Below are positions 17,316 through 26,467 of a stretch of DNA of 64,000 nt, in pieces. Position numbers and translations under genes: made by a program. Position 1 is the first letter of the stretch. Each line of letters opens with the position of its first letter. The stretch comes from Marinicella litoralis (GTDB taxonomy: Bacteria > Pseudomonadota > Gammaproteobacteria > Xanthomonadales > Marinicellaceae), in NCBI RefSeq assembly GCF_002591915.1, contig NZ_NIHB01000005.1, positions 1-64,000 of the forward strand, written 5' to 3'. Below the pieces are notes generated by a model that was not told where the DNA came from, made no database searches, and saw only the letters and a program-made list of their open reading frames with translations.

Positions 17316-20069
17316 ATGTACTTTATTTACATTTTTATAGGGATATTGGTGATTTTACCACTGGCACAATACTTGATGCTAGTGATTAAATTGTATGGAA
17401 CACAACTCACTCCGGCTAAATTCAAACCGCTGTTGTCTTCGATAAAAGTACCCGAAGCGACACAACAACAATTAGCTCATGCCCAAAAGTCACTGGAAGC
17501 ACTGGGATTTGAATTTTTTAATCACATCGTTAATCAAGACATAATCACTACCAGTAAACCCAATGTACAGTTGCTGATGCATCATCCAGAACAGCGTTGC
17601 TATGCCCTGGTAGCGAATCCACATAACCCAGATTTAAGCAGGCCATACTCACTCAAGTTCCAAAGCTTTACCAATCACCTAACCATTGAAGCAATGGATG
17701 CTGATGCAGAAGGAGTGATCAAATCATTTGAGCCACTGCATGCCTTTAATCTTGAGTCAAACCAACACCAGGAAGCCTTCAATGAGTTCCTCTCTGTACG
17801 TGGAGGACTGACTGCAAATAGCAACCATTTAATTTGTTTTCAAGATGCTGAATCGTATTCACAACACATGCAAAAAATTTATGCCCAGTACCTGCGTTTT
17901 TTGTACCAACAGGGCTTGCTTAAAAAAAATAAAAACAACTTACAAATGCGCTTCTCCACAGCAGCTAAACTGGCATGGCAGATGTTCATGAACAAGAAAA
18001 AGACTCGAATCTTAACTGCAGAAGAAACCACTGAAGCTATTAAGTCCTACTCTTTTCTTCCTCATGCACAGGCTCAAGCTCACCGCCGGGTTCAAAACAA
18101 CCAACAATCATCACAATTAGGCCGCTGGGGTAAAACCTTGTTGTTCTTCGGCTCAGCAATGGTATTTGCCTTGTTGTTTGGCATCGCTTGGTCACCGTTT
18201 TTGGTACTGATTCTGATCCCTGTCTTGTTGTTTCATGAACTGGGTCATTACTGGGCCATGAAACTATTTGGTTACCGTGATCTGCAAATTCTGTTTTTAC
18301 CGATAGGTGCTATGGTTTCTGGTAACAAACAACAACCCTCCCCCATGCAAAGAACGTTGGTTTCACTGGCTGGCCCAGTGCCAGGGTTGTTGTTGGCATT
18401 TGGCCTTACGATGTGGGCACCCGACTTTATCATCAGTGAATATGGTTTGTCTCTGGTATTTATGTTACTGATAATAAACTACCTCAACCTATTGCCTTTT
18501 ATGCCTCTTGATGGCGGACATGTGGTCAATCTGTTGTTATTTGATCGATGGCCATTTTTACAATTTTTGTTGATGTTAATCAGTGTGCTGATATTTGCTT
18601 TGGGTGCCTGGGCTTGGTCTGACCCCATTCTGACTTTTCTGGCTGTGATCTTTGGCTTAGGATTAAAAAACAACTTTCAACAAGCTCAGCATGTTACCCA
18701 AGCCCGCCAACGATGGGGTAATAAACTAAAGAACCGAGATAACCTGAACGTGATTTATCACATGATGAAACAGAGTCCTGCACCATTCAACAACAAATAT
18801 CAGGACGCCACTCCTATTAACGAACGATTGAGCCATCCCTCTCCTTCAGTTCGAGACAGTTTGCTAGGTATGGTTATGTATTTAACTGCATTGCTTGCCC
18901 CTCTGGTTGTGATTCAACAAGTGATAGGACTGGATTTGATCAAATTCATTTTTAGTTCAGACACATCCAGTTTCCAATATGATGCTGATGAAAACCAACA
19001 ATGGGATCCCAGTTATTGGCAACAACAATTCAACTTGGCTCTAACACCTACAGAAAAACAAAGTGTGGTGAATGATGCATTGCTTATGTATCAGGAGTCG
19101 GAAGACTTTTATTTGTTGTCAGAAATTTATCCTCAAGCTATCAAATTATTTGAAACCAACCAATGGCAAGAAAACCCTGATTACCCGGTTCTATTACGTG
19201 CCAACTTACTCTATCAAATCAGCGAACAACCCGAATATGATGCCCAAACTGAATTGAATAAACTGTCCATGCTTTTGGGTGAAAACTCGATTGCATATAC
19301 TGAGGTTTTGGTCAATGTTCTGACTTGGCAGCACTCGCCTGATAACAAAGACCAATTGATAGGTCGACTGGCACAACTTGAGTCGCATCAAAAATATCAA
19401 ACTCTTTTCAATGCTTTGGCTCACCTGCAGTTCTCATATGAACAAGACCAACAAATTGGAGCTTATGAAAGCCTGCTCGTTGAATACCTGCCAATATTCA
19501 AGTCCAAAGCACCTGATTTGTATCCAAGCTTGCTCCAATACCATTACCAAGCATTGTTCGCTCAACAAAAATACCAAAAGCTGCTTGATCTGGCCCAACA
19601 AAATCTACAGAGTCGTTCAACAGAATCTACTTATTCAGAAACAATACAATATGAAATGTTGGCTTGGGTGGCCTTGCTGGACCATCAATATGAGTTGGCA
19701 CAAACTTATCAAAGCCTTCGTCAAACTGCCGAACAGGCGCAACAACAAGAATTAAAAAAAGAAATGGGGTTTTTGGCAGGTCTGGTTCTGTCGGAGCAAG
19801 TAAATGCCATATCGTTGAACCAAGATCCCTTGTTCAAGTTGGCACTGGCCATTCAAAAAGACCAACCCTCAGCGGTTGCCAGTGAACTTGATACATACAT
19901 TCAGTATGTTCAGGGCTGGCGAAAACAACCATTCTCCGAACACCTCAAACAGATTAAGCATTTCGATGACAATGAATCTAAGCAATTGAACCACATCAAA
20001 TATCAGTTTCTGTTTCGGGCCATTCGCGCCACACAGCCAGACTTACTCAATGAAATCAGCGACCTGTAA
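17316..20069 (+). CDS. M50 family site-2-type membrane protease with C-terminal helical-repeat region
   Basis: 917 residues from ATG 17316, chosen for the GGAAG five bases upstream. Residues 1-20 form a membrane helix and about 20-270 a soluble domain. A membrane block at about 280-460 carries the zinc motif H307-E-L-G-H311 and the distal NLLPFMPLDGGH with Asp399, so the intramembrane metalloprotease site is intact. A further helix lies near 525-550. Residues about 560-917 are Gln/Leu-rich and look like TPR-type helical hairpins. The family cleaves membrane-embedded substrates, as RseP does, but no PDZ domain is seen and the length is about twice that of RseP. Substrate unknown; the gene stands alone. 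Confidence 0.85.
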   Translation: MYFIYIFIGILVILPLAQYLMLVIKLYGTQLTPAKFKPLLSSIKVPEATQQQLAHAQKSLEALGFEFFNHIVNQDIITTSKPNVQLLMHHPEQRCYALVANPHNPDLSRPYSLKFQSFTNHLTIEAMDADAEGVIKSFEPLHAFNLESNQHQEAFNEFLSVRGGLTANSNHLICFQDAESYSQHMQKIYAQYLRFLYQQGLLKKNKNNLQMRFSTAAKLAWQMFMNKKKTRILTAEETTEAIKSYSFLPHAQAQAHRRVQNNQQSSQLGRWGKTLLFFGSAMVFALLFGIAWSPFLVLILIPVLLFHELGHYWAMKLFGYRDLQILFLPIGAMVSGNKQQPSPMQRTLVSLAGPVPGLLLAFGLTMWAPDFIISEYGLSLVFMLLIINYLNLLPFMPLDGGHVVNLLLFDRWPFLQFLLMLISVLIFALGAWAWSDPILTFLAVIFGLGLKNNFQQAQHVTQARQRWGNKLKNRDNLNVIYHMMKQSPAPFNNKYQDATPINERLSHPSPSVRDSLLGMVMYLTALLAPLVVIQQVIGLDLIKFIFSSDTSSFQYDADENQQWDPSYWQQQFNLALTPTEKQSVVNDALLMYQESEDFYLLSEIYPQAIKLFETNQWQENPDYPVLLRANLLYQISEQPEYDAQTELNKLSMLLGENSIAYTEVLVNVLTWQHSPDNKDQLIGRLAQLESHQKYQTLFNALAHLQFSYEQDQQIGAYESLLVEYLPIFKSKAPDLYPSLLQYHYQALFAQQKYQKLLDLAQQNLQSRSTESTYSETIQYEMLAWVALLDHQYELAQTYQSLRQTAEQAQQQELKKEMGFLAGLVLSEQVNAISLNQDPLFKLALAIQKDQPSAVASELDTYIQYVQGWRKQPFSEHLKQIKHFDDNESKQLNHIKYQFLFRAIRATQPDLLNEISDL

Positions 20070-20835
20070 TTTGTAGTTGGATAGCGATAATAAAAGAAAC
20101 ATAAATAAATAACCAATCAAAAATGAGTGGTTACTTAAGCTGATCCAAGCTTGGCTTATGATGATTAACATGTAACCATGGATAATGTGATTGGCGGAGA
20201 AAAGCAATTATAAAGTGGCCAGCGAAATGGTAATCAGATTGATTAAACAATTGAACTGGTATTGGAATGACATATATAGCAACTTGGCAAGCTGTTTTGG
20301 CGACCATTCAAATATAACAGTACCTCGCACCCCACTTAATCTTTTTTCAAGCCAATGTTTTTGTGATAATCTCTGGATTTCAGTTTTCCAGCATTCAGTT
20401 AAATAAACTAAATAAACGATATAACAGCAGGGTATTGGGCGTGTTTTTTGCTGATCTTAGACGCGCCCAAAGATTATTGAATTTGAATTTTTTACGCTAT
20501 CAATAAAGAAAGATACCGAGCAAAATATAGAGTTTCAGAAACATGAGGGCAATCGTGACTTTGTATCAGTTCATATCTTGTGATTAGCAATCAAAAAAGG
20601 TCTACTCTATGTGAAATCAATGACTTACAATGTCGTAAATGTGTCATTGTTGTCATCATATAAATTTGTTGGGTATTTCAAGAAAATACGTTAAGGTTGT
20701 TGCTATCAGTCCCACTTATGAAATTCGTGATATGGTTTGGGGTTCCGCAGATAATTCATCAAATAAATCCCCGTCTTTTGTCAATTACACCGAGTCTTTG
20801 CGACCATCGTATGCAGGGTTCTGGAGGGTGATGCT
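20070..20835. other. Long intergenic stretch without a supported gene
   Basis: 766 bp. Two short open frames occur (20191-20406 from TTG, and 20639-20839 from ATG). Neither has a ribosome-binding site or recognisable content, though the second overlaps the DUF1275 start by four bases. A GGGCG/CGCCC inverted repeat lies near 20438-20469. It may be a decayed region; nothing firm can be assigned. Confidence 0.5.
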
Positions 20836-21507
20836 GTGATAACCAAACTTCCACGTTGGGTTGAAATTGGTGGTTTTTGGCTTGCCTGCATCGCTGGATC
20901 AACTAATACAATTGGTTTGTTGGGATTTAAACATCAAGCCGTTTCGCACCTTACTGGAACCTCAACTTTGCTCGGAGTTGCAATCGCCGAGCTGAGTTTT
21001 ACCGAAATGGCTCACCTACTTTTAGTTATTTTGTCTTTTGTTTTGGGTGCTGCCTTTGCAGGTGCTTTGGTCGGTGGGGTGGCTTTGCAGCTTGGTCGAC
21101 GTTATGGCGTTGCGCTTATATTGGAATCACTGCTGCTTCTCTGGGCCATGTTTGTACTGTTAGGGGATTCCACTTTAGGCCATTATTTGGCATCAGCCGC
21201 CTGTGGCCTACAAAATGGTATGGTCAGTACTTACAGCGGTGCCATTGTTCGCACCACCCATGTTTCGGGCCTGTTCACTGACCTTGGTACAATGTTTGGG
21301 GCATGGATAAGGGGTCATGCGTTCAATTCTCGACAGGCGGTGCTTTACATGTTGCTGATATTAGGCTTTGTTACGGGCTGTGGTATGGGTGCATTGCTGT
21401 TTCAACGAGTCCAGTTTTATGCCATGCTGTTTCCTGCTTGCGTGGCAGCAGTGTTGGCGGTAATTTATTGGTTTTTCTGGTTACAATCCCGAAAGGAAAA
21501 AACCTAA
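20836..21507 (+). CDS. DUF1275 (YoaK) family membrane protein
   Basis: 223 residues starting at GTG 20836, preceded by GGAGGG at a usable distance. About six membrane helices are visible. Family motifs include GSTNTIGLLGFKHQAVSHLTG at the start of helix 2, the central SAACGLQNGMVSTYSGAIVRTTHVSG region and FTDLGTMFGAWIRG. DUF1275 proteins are inner-membrane proteins of unknown function. The gene is convergent with yqjG (27-bp gap) and is separated from its left neighbour by a long region without clear genes. Confidence 0.85.
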   Translation: MITKLPRWVEIGGFWLACIAGSTNTIGLLGFKHQAVSHLTGTSTLLGVAIAELSFTEMAHLLLVILSFVLGAAFAGALVGGVALQLGRRYGVALILESLLLLWAMFVLLGDSTLGHYLASAACGLQNGMVSTYSGAIVRTTHVSGLFTDLGTMFGAWIRGHAFNSRQAVLYMLLILGFVTGCGMGALLFQRVQFYAMLFPACVAAVLAVIYWFFWLQSRKEKT

Positions 21508-21534
21508 GTAATTGTATGATTTCGGTTTTGAGCA

Positions 21535-22518
21535 TTAACCTTTTCCATGTGGTTGGTCAAAATCCAATACTGGGCCAGTAGGAACAATGCCGGTGGGGTT
21601 GATGTTGCCATGACTCATGTAGTAATGGTTTTTGATGTGTCGCATGTTGACGGTTGCTGCAACCCCTTCAACTTGATACAGTTCACGCAAGTAAGCGCTG
21701 ATGTTGGGGTAATCTACAATTCGTTTGAGGTTGCATTTGAAATGACCCACGTAAACGGCATCAAAACGCACCAAACTGGTGAATAAACGCCAATCGGCTT
21801 CGGTGATTTGATCACCAACCAAGTATCGGTTGGTACTCAATATGTCCTCAACCCAATCCAAAGTCTTGAACAAAACCTCTACATTTTCAGCGTAGGCTGT
21901 TTGTTTGGTGGCAAACCCGGCTTGGTAAACACCGTTGTTGATGTCTGAGTAAACGCGTTTATTGATGCGATCAATCTCTGAATGTAATGCCACTGGGTAA
22001 TAGTCCGCTGTATTGCCTGTGAGGTGATTAAAAGCACTGTTGAACATGCGGATGATGTCCGCAGATTCGTTGCTAACGATGGTTTGTTTTTCTTTATCCC
22101 AAAGTACCGGCACTGTGACACGTCCTGAATAGTTTTTATCGGCTTGGGTATAAAGCTGATGCATTAACTGATGTTGATTCACATGATCTGCGACCAAGTC
22201 CTGGTCTTGCGCTTCACTGGCATTGAAAGTCCAGCCATCTTCACCCATCAAGTAATCAACCGTTGATACACCGATGATTGTTTCCAAAGCTTTTAACTGG
22301 CGAAAGATCAAGGTCCTGTGTGCCCAAGGGCAGGCCAGAGATACATACAAATGATACCTGCCAGCTTCTGCCTTGAAGCCATTGACACCGCTAGGGCCAG
22401 CGCCACCGTCGGCGGTAACGTGGCTGCTGAATTGAGCAGCATCGCGTTTAAATTGACCGCCAGTTGATTGGGTGTCATACCATTGGTCATGCCATTTTCC
22501 ATCAACTAAAAGTCCCAT
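21535..22518 (-). CDS. yqjG: Glutathionyl-hydroquinone reductase
   Basis: 327 residues (E. coli YqjG 328). Xi-class glutathione transferase that reduces glutathionyl-hydroquinones to hydroquinones. The catalytic Cys is residue 63 in SLACPWAHR, the same position as in E. coli, with RYHLYVS ahead of it and the family N-terminus GLLVDGKWHDQWYDT. Further family blocks are GRVTVPVLWDKE, IVSNESADIIRMFN and DYPNISAYLRELYQ. It is the last gene of the doxX-azoR-pirin-yqjG operon, 21 bp after the pirin gene. E. coli keeps yqjG beside a DoxX-like gene (yqjF) and near the pirin gene yhaK, which supports a shared quinone/electrophile function. Confidence 0.96.
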   Translation of the reverse strand: MGLLVDGKWHDQWYDTQSTGGQFKRDAAQFSSHVTADGGAGPSGVNGFKAEAGRYHLYVSLACPWAHRTLIFRQLKALETIIGVSTVDYLMGEDGWTFNASEAQDQDLVADHVNQHQLMHQLYTQADKNYSGRVTVPVLWDKEKQTIVSNESADIIRMFNSAFNHLTGNTADYYPVALHSEIDRINKRVYSDINNGVYQAGFATKQTAYAENVEVLFKTLDWVEDILSTNRYLVGDQITEADWRLFTSLVRFDAVYVGHFKCNLKRIVDYPNISAYLRELYQVEGVAATVNMRHIKNHYYMSHGNINPTGIVPTGPVLDFDQPHGKG

Positions 22519-22539
22519 GTTGTTCTCCTGTTGAGTTTG

Positions 22540-23382
22540 TTATTGCGCAAAGTGACCAGCTTGGTAGTCATTGAATGCCTGTTGTATTTGTTCACGGGTA
22601 TTCATCACAAATGGGCCCGCTCGTTCAATCGGTTCATTCAATGGTTGGCCTGAAACCACAATAAAACGGCTGTCCTCATCTGCTTTGATCGACAGTTTTT
22701 CACCCTGGGTGAGCACGGCCAGATGTCCAAGCTGAAGTTCCTGTTGATCTGCCAATTGGATTTGCCCTTGGTACACGTAGATAAATGCGTTGTGTTCAGG
22801 GTTGATTCGTTCGGTCAAGCTCGAATCAGCTGGCATGCTCACGTCCCAATAATTCGGATTGACGTAGTTATTTTCAATGACGCCAACAGTGCCCTTTGCG
22901 GTGGTACCAGCTATGACTTTTATGCGTACACCGTTTTCATGAACTTCTGATGGAATTTCATCTGCTGTAATTTCTTGGTACTTGGGTGTTGTCATTTTTG
23001 CATCGCTGGGTAAGTTTACCCACAACTGAAAGCCTGAGAGCATTCCTTCGGTTTGTTCCGGCATTTCTGAATGGATGATGCCTTTTCCTGCTGTCATCCA
23101 TTGAATGCCACCGTCTTCAATGACCCCATTGTTACCGACGCTGTCTTGATGCCGCATTTTGCCTTTCAGCATGTATGTCACGGTTTCAAAACCTCGATGG
23201 GGGTGAGGTGGAAAACCACCTATGTAGTCGTTGGCTTGGTCTGAACCGAAGTGATCCAGCAGTAAAAATGGGTCAAGGTCTGATAATTGATGTGAACCAA
23301 TGATGCGAGTCAGTTTTACCCCATCACCATCAGAGGCCGGTAGGCCTTGATAGATGCTGTTGATTTGGTTGTATTCAAACAT
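22540..23382 (-). CDS. Pirin family protein (quercetinase-like)
   Basis: 280 residues; bicupin pirin family. The metal site is in the N-terminal cupin: H60 and H62 in PPHPHRGFETVTYML, H104 and E106 in GKGIIHSEMPE, matching the family's three His and one Glu. Bacterial pirins such as E. coli YhhW open the ring of flavonoids (quercetin 2,3-dioxygenase); others act as redox sensors. It overlaps azoR by 8 bp and precedes yqjG, so it is part of a redox/quinone operon. The actual substrate is not shown by the sequence. Confidence 0.93.
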   Translation of the reverse strand: MFEYNQINSIYQGLPASDGDGVKLTRIIGSHQLSDLDPFLLLDHFGSDQANDYIGGFPPHPHRGFETVTYMLKGKMRHQDSVGNNGVIEDGGIQWMTAGKGIIHSEMPEQTEGMLSGFQLWVNLPSDAKMTTPKYQEITADEIPSEVHENGVRIKVIAGTTAKGTVGVIENNYVNPNYWDVSMPADSSLTERINPEHNAFIYVYQGQIQLADQQELQLGHLAVLTQGEKLSIKADEDSRFIVVSGQPLNEPIERAGPFVMNTREQIQQAFNDYQAGHFAQ

Positions 23383-24004
23383 GTTGTGCTCCTGAGTTTA
23401 AAGTTTTGCCTGTTTCGATTTCATTCATAATGCTTTGGCTAAAACCAGTTAGTATTTCTGTTGTCATTTTTTCATGGTAATTGGCATCTATCACTGTGAC
23501 ATCAGTGATGCCAATAAAGCTGAGAAGCTGTTTTAAGTAAGGTGTGGCAAAATCAAGGGTTGACTCGATTGGAACCCCACCTGAGGCCATGACCAATATG
23601 GCTTTTTTACCGGTCATTAAACCAACGGGACCTTGTTCGGTGTATTTAAAGGTCAATCTGGCTCTGGCAATTTGATCTATCCAAGCCTTTAACACGGCCG
23701 GTATACTGAAGTTGTAAATGGGTGAACCGATGACAATATAATCGGCTTGTTTAATTTCACCTACCAACTCATCAGATTGTTGTAGCCGAATTAGATGTGC
23801 TGTATTTCGGTTTTCATCAGGGGTAAAGTTGGCGTTTATCCATGACTCATCAATATAAGGCATGCCAGAACTTAAGTCGCGGTCAATTACAGTTATATGA
23901 CTGTGCGTGAGGTTGATGTGCTCACGAACTTTCTCTACCATTTTTCGAGTAATGGAATCAGTTTGACGGCCACTTGAGTTAATGGTTAATAATGTTTTTT
24001 TCAT
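23375..24004 (-). CDS. azoR: FMN-dependent NADH-azoreductase
   Basis: 209 residues (E. coli AzoR 201). Flavodoxin-like fold: TINSSGRQTDSITRKM binds the FMN phosphate, followed by PIYNFSIPAVLKAWIDQI and the loop MASGGVP. The enzyme reduces quinones and azo compounds by two electrons using NADH and protects against thiol-reactive electrophiles. It is in the operon doxX-azoR-pirin-yqjG, 27 bp after doxX and overlapping the pirin gene. Regulation by the divergent LysR gene is likely. Confidence 0.94.
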   Translation of the reverse strand: MKKTLLTINSSGRQTDSITRKMVEKVREHINLTHSHITVIDRDLSSGMPYIDESWINANFTPDENRNTAHLIRLQQSDELVGEIKQADYIVIGSPIYNFSIPAVLKAWIDQIARARLTFKYTEQGPVGLMTGKKAILVMASGGVPIESTLDFATPYLKQLLSFIGITDVTVIDANYHEKMTTEILTGFSQSIMNEIETGKTLNSGAQHV

Positions 24005-24031
24005 GTGTTTGCTCCATTAGGTCAGGTTGAT

Positions 24032-24412
24032 TTATTTTCTGTTGTCCATAGCCCATTGGCCGGGTCCATTGGCAACCAGGAACAAAAAACCACCTGCGAT
24101 CGCCATGTTTTTCATGAACATGATACTTTGTGTTTGATCTGCAAAATTCAGGTGGAAAATTAAGGCTGACAAGACACTGAATCCAGCCAACAAGAAGGCC
24201 GCTAACCGTGTTTTATAACCCACGATGATCAGCAGTGCGCCGACTATTTCAGTAAAGATCACCAAAGGAAGGAGCCCACTGGGAACACCCATGGCTTGCA
24301 TGTAAATTGCTGTGCCGGCATAATCACTTATCTTGCTGATTCCGGCCATTAAGAATATCGTACTGATTAAAATACGTCCTATAAAGCTGCTGTTTTCTTG
24401 GATAAATTTCAT
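24032..24412 (-). CDS. DoxX family membrane protein
   Basis: 126 residues with four hydrophobic segments. The DoxX pattern is clear: FIGRILISTIFLMAGISKI, then GLLPLVIFTEIVGALLIIVGYKTRLAAFLL, and FMKNMAIAGGFLFLVANGPG at the end. DoxX-like proteins sit in the inner membrane with quinone- or redox-linked roles; E. coli YqjF belongs to this group and is induced by quinone-like compounds. This is the first gene of the electrophile-response operon, directly next to the LysR divergent promoter region. Confidence 0.88.
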   Translation of the reverse strand: MKFIQENSSFIGRILISTIFLMAGISKISDYAGTAIYMQAMGVPSGLLPLVIFTEIVGALLIIVGYKTRLAAFLLAGFSVLSALIFHLNFADQTQSIMFMKNMAIAGGFLFLVANGPGQWAMDNRK

Positions 24413-24457
24413 GTTAATTTCCTGCTTAAATTATTCAATGTGTTCATTGTATTGTTC

Positions 24458-24489
24458 TTCTATATGGCTTTAAATAATCAAATATAGAA
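24458..24489. promoter_or_regulatory. Inverted repeat TTCTATAT/ATATAGAA in the lysR-doxX promoter region
   Basis: Arms TTCTATAT (24458-24465) and ATATAGAA (24482-24489) are perfect reverse complements 16 bp apart. The repeat lies centrally in the 116-bp divergent region, where LysR recognition or activation sites are expected. Confidence 0.5.
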
Positions 24490-24492
24490 CTT

Positions 24493-24515
24493 ATTGTTCT
24501 TGTTATAAGAACAAT
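24493..24515. promoter_or_regulatory. Perfect 9-bp inverted repeat, candidate LysR operator
   Basis: ATTGTTCTT (24493-24501), five-base spacer GTTAT, then AAGAACAAT (24507-24515). It ends 13 bp before the lysR start codon, so binding would probably repress lysR. A further ATTGTTCTT half-site is at 24451-24459, nearer doxX. The same nonamer three times in 65 bp argues for a real binding sequence. Confidence 0.65.
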
Positions 24516-24528
24516 GTAAAATGGCATC

Positions 24529-25437
24529 ATGAATTTATTTGAAGACATGCAAGCTTTTGTCAGGGTGGTTGAAGCCGGCAGCATCACCCAGGCTGCTGAA
24601 CAGATGAACACGGTGAAGTCAGCGGTAAGCCAACGATTGAATCGGCTTGAAAGTAGATTGGGTATTCAATTATTGAGTCGCACCACCAGAACGCAGAAAT
24701 TAACCGAAGCAGGTAAATCCTACTATAAGGACTGCACCAGAATATTAGATGATGTGATAGAAGCAGAGGCTCATGTTCAACAGGACAATCAAGCATTGGC
24801 TGGACGAATTAATTTAGCGGCACCTTTGTCGTTTGGCTTAACACACTTGAGTCAAGCCATCAGACAGTTCAATGAGTTACACCCAGATGTGGTTTTTAAT
24901 GTTGATTTTAATGACAGAAAAGTTGACTTGATCAATGATGGTTTTGATTTGGCAATCAGGATTGCTCATTTAACTGATTCGAATTTGGTTGCTAGAAAAC
25001 TAACCTACAGTCAAATCGTGCTTTGTGCCAGCCCACAATACCTGGCTAAACATGGTATGCCTGAACACCCCAATGATTTATTATCCGGACACCATAAACT
25101 TAAATACAGCAGTTCTCCTGATGTTTGGCAGTTCAAAGAGGGTAAGAAAACCTTGAAAATTAATGTGCCCAGTATAATGAACAGCAACAATGGTGGATTT
25201 TTGTATGAAGCTGCGATAGAAGGCAAAGGGTTGATCATGTCTCCAGATTTCATTTGTTACAAAGCAATCAAGACAGGCCAATTGGTTCCACTCTTATGTC
25301 CCTATATTGATAACAATTTAATCAACGCATATGCTGTTTACCCACAAAACAGACACCTGCCAGTCAGGGTTAAAAAGCTGATTGGGTATTTATCTGAATA
25401 TTTTGGTGACACACCTTATTGGCAGGTTCTGCATTGA
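24529..25437 (+). CDS. LysR family transcriptional regulator of the azoR operon
   Basis: 302 residues. N-terminal winged HTH: FVRVVEAGSITQAAEQMN then VSQRLNRLESRLGIQLLSRT, followed by the periplasmic-binding-like effector domain (INLAAPLSFGLTHLSQAI, then DGFDLAIRIAHLTDSNLVARKL). The sequence belongs to the CrgA/AaeR-like branch rather than resembling E. coli YhaJ. It is divergent from doxX-azoR-pirin-yqjG across 116 bp with three copies of a nonamer, the usual layout of a LysR regulator and its target. The effector is probably a quinone or other electrophile, which is inference. Confidence 0.92.
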   Translation: MNLFEDMQAFVRVVEAGSITQAAEQMNTVKSAVSQRLNRLESRLGIQLLSRTTRTQKLTEAGKSYYKDCTRILDDVIEAEAHVQQDNQALAGRINLAAPLSFGLTHLSQAIRQFNELHPDVVFNVDFNDRKVDLINDGFDLAIRIAHLTDSNLVARKLTYSQIVLCASPQYLAKHGMPEHPNDLLSGHHKLKYSSSPDVWQFKEGKKTLKINVPSIMNSNNGGFLYEAAIEGKGLIMSPDFICYKAIKTGQLVPLLCPYIDNNLINAYAVYPQNRHLPVRVKKLIGYLSEYFGDTPYWQVLH

Positions 25438-25512
25438 TGACATCTATGGGTTTTGAAGACAGTCATTGAAGTCATAAAACGTAATCAAAATCTCAGTGCT
25501 GTTAGGAAAAAA

Positions 25513-26319
25513 TCAGGGCTTGTTTACTTGGTTTGATTTTCCATGATGCCAGCCCAACACACAGGCGAAGAGCCCAAGCAAGAAACCAAAGCCATAAGCG
25601 ATTAAAGGATTTAAGCTGGCAATGATTTGGGTTTGGTCTCCCCACCAGACTGAATACCCGACTGTGCTGTATATCAAATAAATAATGAAGGAGATACTGG
25701 CGGCCAACAGCCAAGGCCAGCGACTTTTGCGGTAAATGAGGGCCAAAGCCAAGGCCATTAAAAAAGTGACCAATATACTCAATTGGATGGCGTAGGCAAA
25801 CCGATACATGCTATCAAGACTGGTTATTTGCATGCTCGGAATGTGATTGCTGAATAGCCTGGAAAGTATGGGTGGTAATAATCCAAACAATGTGCTGATG
25901 ATCAGTGCACTGTGAACATGAACATTTCTGCGAAATTTTAGCGCCAAATAGATCTGTAAAGCGGTGGCAAAAATCAGTAACACATCAGCTGTTAACAGGG
26001 CTTGGCCAATTTCCACATAAAAAGGGTGTTGACCAACTGCTTTTATGGCCCCAAGCCATGTTACCAAAGCAAAAGCCGCCGTCATCAAAGGCACCATGAT
26101 AAAAATCAACAGGCCTGCTTTGCGGTGTTGTTGTCTTTTCCCGTGATGAATCAGCCAGCTTTGTAATGCAATCAAAAGAATCCAGACGGTGGCTGTTATG
26201 CCATGAATGTGGTGGGCCAGAGGTGCTTCAGAAAGCACAGCAAAATAACTGGGCCAAAAGGCAATTACAGTGACTGCCAATAAGACAAACATCAGGTGGT
26301 GTGCTTTTGAATACGGCAT
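25513..26319 (-). CDS. Seven-helix histidine-rich membrane protein, family not recognised
   Basis: 268 residues with about seven hydrophobic segments. Histidines cluster at helix ends: APLAHHIHGITA near residue 35, WLIHHGKRQQHRKAGLL near 55-70 and RRNVHVHSALIIST near 130. This pattern of paired His across helices resembles haem-binding membrane proteins (DUF2306 or cytochrome-b561-like), but no family signature is certain. It is convergent with lysR (75 bp apart) and divergent from the polysaccharide deacetylase gene. A redox role next to the quinone operon is possible but unproven. Confidence 0.7.
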   Translation of the reverse strand: MPYSKAHHLMFVLLAVTVIAFWPSYFAVLSEAPLAHHIHGITATVWILLIALQSWLIHHGKRQQHRKAGLLIFIMVPLMTAAFALVTWLGAIKAVGQHPFYVEIGQALLTADVLLIFATALQIYLALKFRRNVHVHSALIISTLFGLLPPILSRLFSNHIPSMQITSLDSMYRFAYAIQLSILVTFLMALALALIYRKSRWPWLLAASISFIIYLIYSTVGYSVWWGDQTQIIASLNPLIAYGFGFLLGLFACVLGWHHGKSNQVNKP

Positions 26320-26467
26320 AAAATTCTCCTGTATTTGGCATGATTTAAAATCCTATCATGACGGTTCATATTTATAAAGCGCTTGCTTATTTAATGATTC
26401 AGCCACACGAAACAACACAATTTTTTTACTTGAATTATAATCATTACATTAAATATTCGAGGTGTGT

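Noticed and set aside
20191-20406. 71-codon open frame starting with TTG
   Set aside because: No ribosome-binding site, no recognisable residues, and located in a stretch rich in stops in other frames.
20639-20839. 66-codon open frame overlapping the DUF1275 start
   Set aside because: Possible coupling noted, but there is no SD and no known family; kept only as part of the gene-poor-region finding.
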